64,000 bases of DNA, from positions 124,001 through 188,000 of the forward strand of contig NZ_FOEH01000001.1 of the NCBI RefSeq assembly GCF_900110695.1. Direction: 5' to 3'. Made by a program: the position numbers and the translations under genes. The DNA comes from Virgibacillus subterraneus. Its GTDB lineage: Bacteria > Bacillota > Bacilli > Bacillales > Amphibacillaceae. The notes under the pieces were generated by a model, which saw nothing but the letters and a program-made list of their open reading frames with translations, searched no databases and was not told where the DNA came from. Below are positions 8,599 through 18,860 of the stretch, one piece after another (within the stretch, counting starts at the first letter, position 1; the number at the start of each line of letters is the position of its first letter).

Positions 8599-10494
8599 AT
8601 GGATATACTAAACAAGGTGAAAAGCCACCGTGAAGAAGAGAAAAGGCTAAATTGGGAAGGAACATTTGCTGAGTACCTGGAAATTGTAAAACAAAGGCCA
8701 GAAGTTGCCCAAACGGCTCATTCACGCGTTTATAATATGATTATAAGTTCCGGTCTATCTGAAAGAGATGGAAAGAGGATGTATGACTTTTTTGGTGAAG
8801 AGATATTTGGACTTGAAGATTCGATTGAAAGGCTAGTAGAAGAGTACTTTCACCCTGCAGCAAAGCGACTTGATGTAAGAAAGCGAATATTATTGCTAAT
8901 GGGGCCTGTTAGTGGTGGGAAGTCAACAATCGTAACAATGTTAAAGCGTGGTCTCGAAAGGTATTCCAGAACAGATGCTGGTGCTGTTTATGCTATTAAG
9001 GGGTGTCCTATGCATGAGGATCCACTCCACCTTATTCCAAAACATTTACGTGAGGATTTTTCAAACGAATATGGTATTCGCATTGAAGGAAGCCTGTCAC
9101 CATTGAATTCGATGCGACTTGAAAAGGAATACGATGGACGTATAGAGGATGTAAAGGTTGAACGGATTATTCTTTCGGAGGATAAACGTGTAGGGATTGG
9201 AACGTTCAGTCCGTCAGACCCAAAATCACAGGACATTGCTGACTTAACTGGAAGTATTGACTTTTCAACGATTGCTGAATTCGGATCAGAATCAGATCCC
9301 AGGGCATATCGCTTTGATGGTGAGTTGAATAAGGCAAATCGCGGCATGATGGAATTCCAGGAAATGCTGAAATGCGATGAGAAATTTCTCTGGCATTTAC
9401 TATCACTGACACAGGAGGGTAATTTCAAGGCAGGCAGGTTTGCCTTGATTTCGGCTGATGAACTTATTGTAGCGCACACGAATGAGGCAGAATATCGCTC
9501 CTTTATTTCTAATAAAAAGAATGAGGCCCTTCATTCCAGAATCATCGTAATGCCTGTTCCGTATAACTTAAGAGTGAGTCAGGAAGAGCGTATCTATAAA
9601 AAAATGATAAATGAAAGTGATATGGCACATGTTCATATAGCTCCACATGCATTAAGGGTTGCCGCTATTTTTTCTATTTTGACGAGACTGAGCGATTCCA
9701 ACAAGCAAGGGATAGACCTTGTCAAAAAGATGCGCTTGTATGATGGAGATAGTGTGGAAGGGTTTAACCAAATTGACGTCGATGAATTAATGAAGGAATT
9801 TCCGAACGAAGGGATGAATGGGATTGATCCGCGTTATGTGATTAACAGAATTTCATCGACTATTATACGTAAAGATGTTCCTGCAATTAATGCCCTTGAT
9901 GTTTTACGATCGTTGAAAGAAGGATTGGATCAGCACCCATCCATATCAGAGGAAGATCGAGAGAATTATATGAATTATATATCTGTTGCACGAAAAGAAT
10001 ACGATGAAATTGCCAAAAAAGAAGTTCAAAAAGCATTTGTTTATTCCTATGAAGAATCAGCTAAAACATTAATGAATAATTATCTTGATAATGTTGAAGC
10101 ATTCTGTAATAAAAATAAATTACAGGATCCATTAACAGGTGAAGAAATGCAGCCAGATGAAAAACTAATGCGTTCGATCGAAGAACAAATTGGTATCTCA
10201 GAAAATGCTAAAAAAGCTTTCAGAGAAGAAATTCTCATACGCATTTCTGCTTACGCAAGAAAAGGCAAAAGGTTTGACTATAATTCGCATGACCGTCTGC
10301 GGGAAGCAATTCAAAAGAAATTGTTTGCCGACTTAAAGGATGTTGTTAAAATAACTACTTCTTCACAAACACCGGATGAATCACAACTTAAGAAGATAAA
10401 TGAAGTGGTTGCAAGGCTAATCGATGAGTATGGCTATAACTCCATTTCGGCAAATGAGTTATTGCGTTATGTAGGAAGCTTACTCAACCGTTAA
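8599..10494 (+). CDS. prkA: PrkA serine protein kinase / AAA+ sporulation protein
   Basis: 631 residues, full length for the PrkA/YeaG family. N-terminal AAA+ domain with Walker A GPVSGGKST near residues 102-110; C-terminal PrkA domain after about residue 370. The family was first described as a serine kinase and more recently as an AAA+ protease-like factor; in Bacillus subtilis PrkA supports sporulation. RBS GGAGGG precedes the ATG. It is followed by its usual partner yhbH. A good terminator separates the two genes, so yhbH probably also has its own promoter. Confidence 0.95.
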   Translation: MDILNKVKSHREEEKRLNWEGTFAEYLEIVKQRPEVAQTAHSRVYNMIISSGLSERDGKRMYDFFGEEIFGLEDSIERLVEEYFHPAAKRLDVRKRILLLMGPVSGGKSTIVTMLKRGLERYSRTDAGAVYAIKGCPMHEDPLHLIPKHLREDFSNEYGIRIEGSLSPLNSMRLEKEYDGRIEDVKVERIILSEDKRVGIGTFSPSDPKSQDIADLTGSIDFSTIAEFGSESDPRAYRFDGELNKANRGMMEFQEMLKCDEKFLWHLLSLTQEGNFKAGRFALISADELIVAHTNEAEYRSFISNKKNEALHSRIIVMPVPYNLRVSQEERIYKKMINESDMAHVHIAPHALRVAAIFSILTRLSDSNKQGIDLVKKMRLYDGDSVEGFNQIDVDELMKEFPNEGMNGIDPRYVINRISSTIIRKDVPAINALDVLRSLKEGLDQHPSISEEDRENYMNYISVARKEYDEIAKKEVQKAFVYSYEESAKTLMNNYLDNVEAFCNKNKLQDPLTGEEMQPDEKLMRSIEEQIGISENAKKAFREEILIRISAYARKGKRFDYNSHDRLREAIQKKLFADLKDVVKITTSSQTPDESQLKKINEVVARLIDEYGYNSISANELLRYVGSLLNR

Positions 10495-10509
10495 ATCGAA
10501 TTGTTGGAA

Positions 10510-10549
10510 ATAACAAGACTAATTGTTCACGAGGTCTTGTTATTTTTTT
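10510..10549 (+). terminator. terminator after prkA
   Basis: ATAACAAGAC pairs with GTCTTGTTAT, followed by a run of seven T. Confidence 0.9.
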
Positions 10550-10550
10550 A

Positions 10551-10638
10551 GCAGATAAGAATGTATAAATACTTTCTTATCTGCATAAGTGCAACTAAGG
10601 CTTATCCATTTTAAGGCTTGGATAAGCCAAGTTTTCTA
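10551..10638. repeat. two-hairpin palindromic repeat upstream of yhbH
   Basis: Second full copy of the element seen at 8380-8464: an 11-bp perfect stem (GCAGATAAGAA/TTCTTATCTGC), the same linker ending in AAGTGCAACTAA, a 9-bp stem (GGCTTATCC/GGATAAGCC) and AAGTTTTCTAA. The stems differ from copy 1 yet remain perfectly paired. Confidence 0.8.
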
Positions 10639-10761
10639 ACCATTTAAGAAGTATTGAACTGCATGCAAATAAACGAATGCCAAGTCTAACACCTTAATAT
10701 GTGTCAATATTTGTCTGTAATTGCATAGAATAAAGAAAACTAATAGCAGGAGGGGATTGAT

Positions 10762-11919
10762 ATGAAGGAAGATAAGGAAAGTTTTGCGGTCTCCAAGGAA
10801 GATTGGTCCCTCCATCGTAAAGGTTATCAAGATCAACAGCGTCATAATGATAAAGTAAAGGATGCCATCAGGAATAACTTACCAGATTTAGTAAGTGAAG
10901 AAAATATTGTGATGTCTAATGGTCGCGATATTATTAAGATCCCGATTCGTTCTTTAGATGAATATAAAATCCGTTACAATCATGATAAAACCAAACATGT
11001 GGGTCAAGGGGATGGAGATAGCGAAGTGGGCGATATCATTGCTCGTGACCCGGGTGGGGAGAGTGGTGATGGGAACGGGAAAAAGGCGGGCGACCAGGCT
11101 GGAAAAGATTATTATGAGAAAGAAGTTTCACTAGCAGAATTAGAGGAAGTTTTATTTAGAGAATTGGAATTACCCAATCTGCAGCAAAAAGAACAAGCTG
11201 AAATTAAGACAGAGAAAGTCGAATTTAATGATGTCCGTAAGAAAGGACTTATGGGTAACATTGATAAGAAACGGACAATATTAACGGCAATCAAAAGGAA
11301 TGCAACTGAAGGAAGACCCGGAATTGAACCTATCAGCAATGATGACTTACGATTCAAGACGTGGAATGATGTTGTTAAGCCAGAATCAAAAGCAGTTGTT
11401 CTTGCGATGATGGATACGAGTGCATCGATGGGGAAATTAGAAAAGTATCTGGCCAGGAGCTTCTTTTTCTGGATGACAAAATTTCTTCGCTCCAAATATG
11501 AAACAGTAGATATTGCATTTATTGCCCACCACACAGAAGCGAAAGTTGTAACAGAGGAGGCATTTTTTTCAAAAGGTGAAAGTGGCGGCACAATATGTTC
11601 TTCTGCCTATAACCAAGCATTGAATTTAATTGATGATAAATATAATCCGAATCGTTATAATATCTATCCATTTCACTTCTCGGATGGTGAAAATATAACG
11701 TCAGATAATCCGAGATGTATTAAATTAGTGAATGAGATCATGGATGTTTCGAATATGTTTGGTTATGCGGAAGTAAACATGTATAACCGCCAGTCAACAC
11801 TAATGAGAGCCTACAGCGGATTTGATAATCCAAAATTCCGCCATTACATCCTCAAAGGAAAACAGGACGTCTACCACGCACTAAAAGAATTCTTCCAAAA
11901 ACAAGAAGTAAACGCTTAG
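10762..11919 (+). CDS. yhbH: YhbH family sporulation protein (DUF444)
   Basis: 385 residues. Charged N terminus with an acidic/glycine-rich linker at about 75-120 (GDGDSEVGD...[14 protein letters not shown]), then a von Willebrand A-like domain beginning [15 protein letters not shown] with the metal-site pattern DTSAS. Family members accompany PrkA (YeaH/YhbH with YeaG/PrkA) and are needed for normal sporulation in B. subtilis. AGGAGGGG sits 7 nt before the ATG. Confidence 0.93.
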   Translation: MKEDKESFAVSKEDWSLHRKGYQDQQRHNDKVKDAIRNNLPDLVSEENIVMSNGRDIIKIPIRSLDEYKIRYNHDKTKHVGQGDGDSEVGDIIARDPGGESGDGNGKKAGDQAGKDYYEKEVSLAELEEVLFRELELPNLQQKEQAEIKTEKVEFNDVRKKGLMGNIDKKRTILTAIKRNATEGRPGIEPISNDDLRFKTWNDVVKPESKAVVLAMMDTSASMGKLEKYLARSFFFWMTKFLRSKYETVDIAFIAHHTEAKVVTEEAFFSKGESGGTICSSAYNQALNLIDDKYNPNRYNIYPFHFSDGENITSDNPRCIKLVNEIMDVSNMFGYAEVNMYNRQSTLMRAYSGFDNPKFRHYILKGKQDVYHALKEFFQKQEVNA

Positions 11920-11924
11920 GAAAT

Positions 11925-11956
11925 ACCCGGGGAGTACGCACTTCCCGGGTTATCTT
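11925..11956 (+). terminator. terminator after yhbH
   Basis: ACCCGGG(G) pairs with (T)CCCGGGT shortly after the stop codon. The tail is T-rich rather than a pure T-run. Confidence 0.6.
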
Positions 11957-11995
11957 GGTGCCTGTCACTCCCCGATATTTGTCGAATAATATTTC

Positions 11996-12343
11996 TTATG
12001 CTAGTTCAATTTTATAAACTCCTCTAGATGTGCTCAGTAAGAAACTCGATCCGTTAAATTCATATAATGAGGAGTCTTCCAGTGGTATTTCATATATTTC
12101 TGAAGGCAATGGCTGGTGTTCCTTGAAATCGGTATTAACATTACCTATGCCATTAAATTGCAATGCATGCATGGGTTCATAGTCATCAATTCTTCTCGTG
12201 TTAGTAGAGTAAGAAATATTTTTCAATTGTATTAATGTTTCATCTACATCATCAAGTTCAATCTTTGAAATTTTAATTGTTTGCCCATTCCAATTATTTA
12301 ATAACTCGTTAAATTCCTCAATCGATAAAAAATGCTGATCCAT
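11996..12343 (-). CDS. hypothetical protein (115 aa)
   Basis: No family recognised. The product is acidic, soluble and has no membrane segment or signal peptide. The start is well supported: AGGAGGG lies 6 nt before the ATG on the minus strand. It is a single gene convergent with yhbH. The strand-rich ending (SSFLLSTSRGVYKIELA) suggests a small beta-rich domain. Confidence 0.75.
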   Translation of the reverse strand: MDQHFLSIEEFNELLNNWNGQTIKISKIELDDVDETLIQLKNISYSTNTRRIDDYEPMHALQFNGIGNVNTDFKEHQPLPSEIYEIPLEDSSLYEFNGSSFLLSTSRGVYKIELA

Positions 12344-12515
12344 GGTAATCCCTCCTAGACTTTATATTTTCCATGATTGAATTAATCATTCAGGAAAGGA
12401 AAAATGGAATAACTTTTCATAGGCAGATGCTGTTCCGAACCTCCAGCTGTCTAAATGAATAATCTATAGGCAGAAGGATGAAGATTCGTAACTAAATAAT
12501 TCAGGAGTGAATATT

Positions 12516-14333
12516 ATGCAACTTTTTTACACGGTCCGTCCTGGCGACACATTGTATCAGATTGCAATTCGCTGGGGGATACCAGTTGATTCTCTAATCG
12601 CTGCAAACAATATACAGCCCCCTTACACGATATTTATTGGGCAACAGCTTTCTGTACCACCAGGTGTTGATGTTATTCGTGTAAGGGCAGGAGATACCGT
12701 TTATAATCTCTCGCAGATTTTCAAAGTTCCACAATCTGTCATTATCGAAGCGAATGGACTTGAGCCTCCTTATATTATTCAAGAAGGACAGTTATTGAAA
12801 GTACCGCCTGGCGTTCCTTACTATATTGTCCAACCTGGGGATTCACTGTTTCAGATTGGCAGAAGATTTAACGTTACTACTGGTGGACTCGTTAATACAG
12901 AGCTGATTAGAAATGTGAACCGTTTACCAACTAATGCTATTTTTCCTGGGATGAGGTTAATCATTCCTTATGCACCGCCTGGGTTGAGCGGGTCAATTGC
13001 TTACACAGCAAACACTGGGGATGGATTCGATATTTGGTTATATGACCTTATGAGCGGTTTTAGTACGCAGCTTACAACAGGTTTAGGTGAATCCTTTTCT
13101 ACACCTTTTTGGTCCCCAAATAGTAACAAGATAGCTTTTGTTGGAAAAAACGCAATCCTCTATGTCGTTGATGTAGAAGAGGGCACTGTTGCACGTATTG
13201 ATCAATTTGATGAAGGGTTTGGCAATTATGTAAGTTGGTCCCCAGATAGTCTGAAGCTAACTTATACAAAACAAGATGAAATTATTTTGTACAATGTTAA
13301 TACACACGAAGCACAGCGAATAAGTCAGCCTGGTGCGACAGATGTACAGTGGTTTCCAAATGGTATGGAACTTCTTTTTCAGGCACCTGATGAATCAGGG
13401 GTAAGCCAGCTTTACCGTATTAGGCAGGATGGATCCGATAAGCGACAAATCACGCAAAACACAGGTGGAAGGCATAATAATGTACGTCTTTCTCCAGATG
13501 GTTTGTATGTGCTTTATACAACTCCTGGCGCTAGCATTTCGCTAATCTTTATCGTACAAATATCAACAGGTAGCGTCTTTGAGGTAGTGGGTGGGCCACT
13601 TGCCAAAAATTATTTCCCTGAATGGTCACCTGATTCAAGAACGATTCTCTATAGTGCTACTGCGTTTGAAGACAGGGGGTATTTCTCATTAATTCGAACT
13701 GCTGGAAATCAAGGGCAGAATGATCGTACAAGAGCAATTTCAAATTGTTTTGCTACACCAGTTACATGGTCAAGCGATGGTAGCAGAATCGCCTATTTAT
13801 CAGGCTGTAACGAGCAGGAATTTGCCAACGAAATGTGGATGATGGATTTAACACATCCAGTACCGATACGGTTGATATCGGGTGTTTCGATTATAGCTTT
13901 ACAGTGGTCACCAACACCTAGATCCTCATTGAAAAAAACGTATACTAACGCTGAATTTAACGTTCAGTTTCAATACCCAGCAAATTGGCAAAGCGTAACA
14001 GCAGAAAGATATGAGGGGCCAGATGGATTTTTTCAGATTTCGGCAATATCCTCAGATAGTCCGCTCAATCAGGTTTGCCAAAACGAAGCATTCCATCCGC
14101 TAATGCCATATGGATCTGCCCCACGGATTGTTAACACACATATCCAGTCTCAAGAGGCGTGCTTTATTTTTCCATCTGCCGACCAGCCACCCGAAATGGA
14201 GAATCAGGTAGCCTTAATTGTCCGATATCCGAACCCTGTTCAAATAGGCGAAGACACGTACAATTTCTTTATTTTATGGGCGGATGAAAACCATATAAAT
14301 GAAATTAGTGCAACACTTTCTTTTATTCGATAG
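12516..14333 (+). CDS. LysM-repeat protein with TolB-like beta-propeller
   Basis: About 605 residues. Three LysM domains at about 4-47, 52-96 and 99-150 (YTVRPGDTLYQIA, IRVRAGDTVYNLS, YIVQPGDSLFQIG), each ending in a VPPG/IPY turn. Then PD40/TolB-type propeller repeats from about 165 to 470 with recurring WSPDS and SPDG turns, and a C-terminal domain (YTNAEFNVQFQYPANW) of PsbP-like appearance. LysM binds peptidoglycan, so a spore-coat/cortex or wall-linked role is likely. No signal peptide is visible, which is common for spore-associated LysM proteins. ATG at 12516 is chosen because AGGAG at 12503-12507 overlaps the alternative GTG at 12507. Confidence 0.88.
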   Translation: MQLFYTVRPGDTLYQIAIRWGIPVDSLIAANNIQPPYTIFIGQQLSVPPGVDVIRVRAGDTVYNLSQIFKVPQSVIIEANGLEPPYIIQEGQLLKVPPGVPYYIVQPGDSLFQIGRRFNVTTGGLVNTELIRNVNRLPTNAIFPGMRLIIPYAPPGLSGSIAYTANTGDGFDIWLYDLMSGFSTQLTTGLGESFSTPFWSPNSNKIAFVGKNAILYVVDVEEGTVARIDQFDEGFGNYVSWSPDSLKLTYTKQDEIILYNVNTHEAQRISQPGATDVQWFPNGMELLFQAPDESGVSQLYRIRQDGSDKRQITQNTGGRHNNVRLSPDGLYVLYTTPGASISLIFIVQISTGSVFEVVGGPLAKNYFPEWSPDSRTILYSATAFEDRGYFSLIRTAGNQGQNDRTRAISNCFATPVTWSSDGSRIAYLSGCNEQEFANEMWMMDLTHPVPIRLISGVSIIALQWSPTPRSSLKKTYTNAEFNVQFQYPANWQSVTAERYEGPDGFFQISAISSDSPLNQVCQNEAFHPLMPYGSAPRIVNTHIQSQEACFIFPSADQPPEMENQVALIVRYPNPVQIGEDTYNFFILWADENHINEISATLSFIR

Positions 14334-14389
14334 TTCATTATTCCTTCCTGGCGTCATAAACTATAGAAAGCACACCTGGAGGGATTATT

Positions 14390-15796
14390 TTGACAGAAAC
14401 AAAGGCACTTAATCGCGCGATCGATGAAATCACGGAAATTGCGACTGAGTTTGGTCTTGATTTTTATCCGATGCGTTATGAAATTTGTCCTGCTGATATC
14501 ATTTATACATTTGGAGCATATGGCATGCCAACACGGTATAGCCATTGGAGTTTCGGAAAACAGTTTCACAAAATGAAGCTGCATTATGACCTTGGTCTGA
14601 GCCAGATTTATGAACTTGTTATTAATTCTAATCCCTGCTATGCATTTTTACTCGATACAAACAGTATAATTCAAAATAAGCTCATAATTGCCCATGTACT
14701 CGCTCATTGCGATTTCTTCAAAAATAATGCCCGATTTGCAAATACAAGACGGGATATGGTCGAGAGCATGACTGCGACCGCCGAGCGAATTGCTAACTAC
14801 GAAATGATATATGGAAAAGATGAAGTCGAGCAATTTCTGGATGCTGTCTTATCGATTCAGGAGCATATTGACCCATCTATAATAAGACATAAGCTCCCAG
14901 CACAGAGTGAAGAGGAAGAAGAGACAACGCCAAAAGTTAAAACAGCCTATGATGATTTATGGAATTTGGATCAAAGTGAAGCAGATAAACAGCCAAGTCC
15001 AAGAAATAAACGAAAGAAGTTCCCGCCAAATCCGGAAAAAGATATATTGCTATTTATCGAGGAGTACAGTCGTGAGCTTGAAGACTGGCAACGCGACATA
15101 TTAACTATGATGCGGGAGGAAATGCAATACTTTTGGCCACAGCTCGAGACAAAAATCATGAATGAAGGCTGGGCTTCGTATTGGCATCAACGAATCTTAC
15201 GAGAAATGGATCTAACTACTGATGAAGTAGTGGAGTTTGCTAAATTGAACGCAGGGGTTGTGCAGCCTTCCAGGCAACAGATCAACCCGTACTATCTAGG
15301 TCTAAAAATGTTTGAAAATATCGAGGAACGCTACAACAACCCGACAGAAGAAATGAGGAATTTAGGGATTGAACCAAATTCAGGCAGGGAAAAGATGTTT
15401 GAAGTTCGCGAAATTGAATCCGACATTTCTTTCATTCGAAACTATTTAACAAAAGAAATAGTGCAAGAAGAAGATATGTATTTGTTTGAAAAGCAAGGAA
15501 GAGACTACCGGATTACCGAAAAGGATTATGAGAAAGTCAGAGATCAGCTTATCTCGATGAGGATCAACGGCGGCTTCCCGTATATACAGGTTGAAAACGG
15601 AGATTACCTGCGAAATGGTGAGCTATATCTAGTCCATGGCTACGAGGGAATAGAGCTTGATCTAAAGTATTTGGAAAATGTAATTCCATACATCTACCAG
15701 CTATGGGGTCGTGATGTGCATATGGAAACCTATGTGGAGGAAAAACAGGTTGTATTTTCGTATGATGGGAATAAGATGCACAGGCGATTTGTATAA
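14390..15796 (+). CDS. spoVR: SpoVR family protein
   Basis: 468 residues, full length. The N-terminal signature ([37 protein letters not shown] region), a [11 protein letters not shown] histidine motif and an [12 protein letters not shown] block are typical of SpoVR/YcgB. The B. subtilis protein is involved in spore cortex formation. A charged low-complexity stretch lies at about 165-210. TTG start after TGGAGGG. Isolated gene with its own terminator. Confidence 0.95.
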   Translation: MTETKALNRAIDEITEIATEFGLDFYPMRYEICPADIIYTFGAYGMPTRYSHWSFGKQFHKMKLHYDLGLSQIYELVINSNPCYAFLLDTNSIIQNKLIIAHVLAHCDFFKNNARFANTRRDMVESMTATAERIANYEMIYGKDEVEQFLDAVLSIQEHIDPSIIRHKLPAQSEEEEETTPKVKTAYDDLWNLDQSEADKQPSPRNKRKKFPPNPEKDILLFIEEYSRELEDWQRDILTMMREEMQYFWPQLETKIMNEGWASYWHQRILREMDLTTDEVVEFAKLNAGVVQPSRQQINPYYLGLKMFENIEERYNNPTEEMRNLGIEPNSGREKMFEVREIESDISFIRNYLTKEIVQEEDMYLFEKQGRDYRITEKDYEKVRDQLISMRINGGFPYIQVENGDYLRNGELYLVHGYEGIELDLKYLENVIPYIYQLWGRDVHMETYVEEKQVVFSYDGNKMHRRFV

Positions 15797-15800
15797 AAAA

Positions 15801-15835
15801 AGCCGGAGATATGATTGGATATCTCCGGCTTCTTC
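15801..15835 (+). terminator. terminator after spoVR
   Basis: Perfect 12-bp stem AGCCGGAGATAT/ATATCTCCGGCT, loop GATTGG, then TTCTT. Confidence 0.88.
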
Positions 15836-15906
15836 AATTTACTAACTTTGATTTTACAACTTAAAATGTCTTTAACATTTATTCACAAACTCTCATTTGA
15901 CTACTG

Positions 15907-16701
15907 TTACTGACTTGATGTTGAAAGATGGTTCTCAAATAAATCTATAATTTCCAGAAATCTTTCAGCTTCTCTAAATGTATGGTCAGCGAGGAGTGGA
16001 TGAATATTACTTTTAATGCGACAAGCCTCTATTAACTCTCTTGCTGTTTTCTTAAAATCCCGTAATGAAACTACTGAAACTCTGTTTTGATCCAGGAATT
16101 GATCCAGTATTGGAACAGTTTCAGATTGCGGACGCATAGAATCTAAATCAACTGCCTGGAAAACCAGTTGATCAAAATCATGGCTGAATTCTCTTGCCTG
16201 TTCCACTAGCTGTCTTTCAGAAGGATCTAAAAGATGTCCGATAAATTTGGAATGGTCTGCCATAATTTTTAAGAAGAATAGATTTTCTTTGATAATCGTA
16301 TCAGGTTCGGGGGCAAGTTTTCCTTCGTTGAGGTCTTTTAATCTGTTGGCAAAATAAGCGGCTTCTCTGCTAATATGGTCGACTAATAATGGAAAGTTAT
16401 TTGATCGAATTTCACAACGTAAAGTTAACCCTAAAACTTTTCTTTTGTAACTCCAAATGGCAACAGCTGCCTGATAAACCTCTTTGTTAAAAGCTTGAAC
16501 TTGGCGGAGATCTGAATTTACAGAAAACCTTGCCAACTTTTCTTCTATTCGTTCAAAAAGTGTGATGAACTGTTGGGCTTCTTCAATTAATCGCTTTTGT
16601 TCGTAGGTAAATCCCAAGCTTAAAAATAAAGCATGCTCCTTCATGATCCTCGACCAAAATTGAATTTCGTCCAAGGATTTCGTTACAATTGGGTTTGACA
16701 A
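15907..16701 (-). CDS. DUF2935 domain-containing protein
   Basis: 264 residues with two homologous alpha-helical halves, each with an EHA or DHSKF motif (IMKEHALFL; MADHSKFIG), a conserved LRCEIRSNxxPLLVDHxxREAxxF pattern in the first half and a related (LIEACRIKSNIHPLLADHTFREAERF) pattern in the second. This duplicated, His/Glu-rich fold is the DUF2935 family of Bacilli, possibly metal-binding; function unknown. TTG start after AGGAGGGG. Confidence 0.85.
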   Translation of the reverse strand: MSNPIVTKSLDEIQFWSRIMKEHALFLSLGFTYEQKRLIEEAQQFITLFERIEEKLARFSVNSDLRQVQAFNKEVYQAAVAIWSYKRKVLGLTLRCEIRSNNFPLLVDHISREAAYFANRLKDLNEGKLAPEPDTIIKENLFFLKIMADHSKFIGHLLDPSERQLVEQAREFSHDFDQLVFQAVDLDSMRPQSETVPILDQFLDQNRVSVVSLRDFKKTARELIEACRIKSNIHPLLADHTFREAERFLEIIDLFENHLSTSSQ

Positions 16702-17024
16702 TATATCCCCTCCTGATTTTACTCTTCCTTCCCATATTTATGTATGTCAATTTGTCCCTATTCTTGCTATTCCATAGGACTGTATAAAACCTTTTTTCGA
16801 TGCTTTCTTAGATTTCTCGCTTGTAAGGTGAAAACAGTGATTCGCAGGTTAAATCTCACCAATACTCAAATATTTTCACCATTAAAATTCACAGTAAAAA
16901 ATGGCTTGGATATTCCTCCATGCTATTTTCATTACTAATATCTGTTGTTAAATTAAAGTGCCGCTAGCACAACAATGTTTTCTAGAATCAGATAATAACA
17001 CATTTAGATAAATAAATTTAAATA
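16702..17024. other. intergenic gap with no clear feature
   Basis: Beyond the RBS of the DUF2935 gene, no supported gene, hairpin or repeat was found. A 64-codon plus-strand frame here has no convincing RBS and atypical composition. Confidence 0.5.
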
Positions 17025-17219
17025 CTAAACAATTTTTTTACTCATAATAATTCCTAAAATAATAAATACTATTTTGACAATAATGCTATAAATATTAGGA
17101 TGTGTCTCTATATAAAGAACGTGAAAATTACTAATAATTATCAATAGCGAAATCCTTGATAAAACAGTACCAAAAAATAAACCTATTAGACCTCCAACCA
17201 GCGTATTATTTATATCCAT
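17025..17219 (-). CDS. small two-helix membrane protein, coupled to KtrB-like gene
   Basis: 64 residues with two hydrophobic segments (about 8-30 and 45-60), the first starting GGLIGLFFGTVLS. Its ATG overlaps the TAA of the upstream potassium-transporter gene by one base (TAATG), indicating translational coupling. No family recognised. A small accessory subunit of the transporter is possible but is inferred only from position. Confidence 0.55.
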   Translation of the reverse strand: MDINNTLVGGLIGLFFGTVLSRISLLIIISNFHVLYIETHPNIYSIIVKIVFIILGIIMSKKIV

Positions 17220-18577
17220 TAGCCAATAATCACCTTCTCCTTTGGATAATGATATAAATCCCTTGTTTCTTTACCTCTCATGAGAAACAAAAATGAGAAT
17301 ATCCCAATTCTGCCTACAAACATCATAAAAATAATGACACATTTACCGATTGTGCTTAACTCTGAAGTAATTCCCATGGAAAGTCCAGTTGTCCCAAAAG
17401 CTGAACAAACCTCAAAAATTATTTCTATGATTGGAAAAGGCTCAATGCTAGCTAAGAAAATAATTGCGGTTGCACAAAGCATAATTGCCGTTGTAATTAC
17501 AATAAAAGATCGATTAATATCATCTGGATCAATTTCTCTTCCATACACCTTAATACTGGATTTACCTTTAGCATGATTAAGAATCGCTAATAACATAATA
17601 GCGAACGTTGTGGTTCTAATTCCCCCACCAACACTACTTGGAGAGGCACCGATAAACATTAAAATACAAATAACTAACAATGTAGGAATTGTAAAGTCAC
17701 TAACATCCATGGTAGCTAGTCCACCATTTCTTGTGGTAACGGATTGAAACAGGCTATAAAATATTTTCTCATGCCATAGCTTGTCTGCTAAAAAAGCGTT
17801 ACGTTCTAATACATAAATTGCTAGCCAGCCAGCAAGTAGGAGACTAAAGAAAGTGAAACTAGTTATTTTTGTAAAAAGGGAGAAATGATATTTATTATTA
17901 ATATCCCGGTAATTTCCACTAAGTAAATCCTGCACCTCTATTAGTACAGGAAATCCAATTGCTCCTAAAATTAACAGAACCATGTTTATAAATTGCACAA
18001 AGTAATCATGCGCAAAAGGGATTAGTGAAGATCCGGTTATATCAAATCCTGCATTAGTTGTTGCGCTCACAGCTCCAAAAAATCCCTGTAACAAAGCTTC
18101 CTGCCATGTGTCAAAATAACTCAAAAAATATGTGCTCAAAACGATTGTTCCAAACAATTCAATGATAAGTATTATTTTAAAAATACTTATCATTAATTTT
18201 ACTAATCCAGAAAACGTGGTTCTATTTTGATCAATCTTAATTAACTGTCTTCCCCGAAGTCCAACTTTCTTTCCAAGTATTATCCAAATAAACGTTCCTA
18301 AAGTCATAATTCCAATTCCACCAAACTGCAGAATTATAGCAAGAACTACTTTACCAACTGCATTAAATGTTTCCGCAGTTGAAACAACAGTTAATCCGGT
18401 AACACTTATTGCGCTTACAGCAGTAAATAATGTATCTATAAAGGACAAGCCTACACCTGTTTGATGAAAATAAGGTATGCTTATTAAAATTGTTGAAAAC
18501 AAAACTGCAAATAAGTAAAAAAGAACAATGAGATGAATAGTAGATAAACGATTTATAAATAATTTGAATGCTGACAT
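17219..18577 (-). CDS. Trk/Ktr-type potassium uptake pore (KtrB/KtrD-like)
   Basis: About 452 residues of TrkH/KtrB fold, made of four pore-loop repeats. Filter regions are visible as AISVTGLTVVST, ATTNAGFDITG, SVTTRNGGLATM and SAFGTTGLSMGI, each with the expected central glycine. It should import K+ together with a KtrA/KtrC-type RCK subunit. AAGGGG sits 7-10 nt before a GTG/ATG pair; ATG at 18577 is taken. Divergent from a KtrA-like gene at 18861, so the 280-bp spacer probably holds both promoters. Confidence 0.9.
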   Translation of the reverse strand: MSAFKLFINRLSTIHLIVLFYLFAVLFSTILISIPYFHQTGVGLSFIDTLFTAVSAISVTGLTVVSTAETFNAVGKVVLAIILQFGGIGIMTLGTFIWIILGKKVGLRGRQLIKIDQNRTTFSGLVKLMISIFKIILIIELFGTIVLSTYFLSYFDTWQEALLQGFFGAVSATTNAGFDITGSSLIPFAHDYFVQFINMVLLILGAIGFPVLIEVQDLLSGNYRDINNKYHFSLFTKITSFTFFSLLLAGWLAIYVLERNAFLADKLWHEKIFYSLFQSVTTRNGGLATMDVSDFTIPTLLVICILMFIGASPSSVGGGIRTTTFAIMLLAILNHAKGKSSIKVYGREIDPDDINRSFIVITTAIMLCATAIIFLASIEPFPIIEIIFEVCSAFGTTGLSMGITSELSTIGKCVIIFMMFVGRIGIFSFLFLMRGKETRDLYHYPKEKVIIG

Positions 18578-18860
18578 CACTGAAAAACCCCTTAACACGC
18601 ATTTAAGCTATCCCTTATCAAAAATCATAACTATATCATAAGACTTAACATGAGAAAGCACAATATAAAGTTAGATAGAGTTAAATGATTATTGTTTCCA
18701 TAATTGATTCTAATAATCACTTCAACTTTGTTCTACCGACTTGATTGAAAGAATCCAATCCAATGCAAAATATATTTGTATGGAGAACACTTAACTTATA
18801 TTAATTTAAAATTATGTAGATACTGTAAATAACACCCTAACAAGGAAAGGAAGTACCAAC

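Noticed and set aside
18605-18860. c-di-AMP (ydaO-type) riboswitch upstream of the ktr genes
   Set aside because: Some Bacillus ktr operons have one, but no recognisable conserved core or terminator hairpin was seen in this short divergent spacer.
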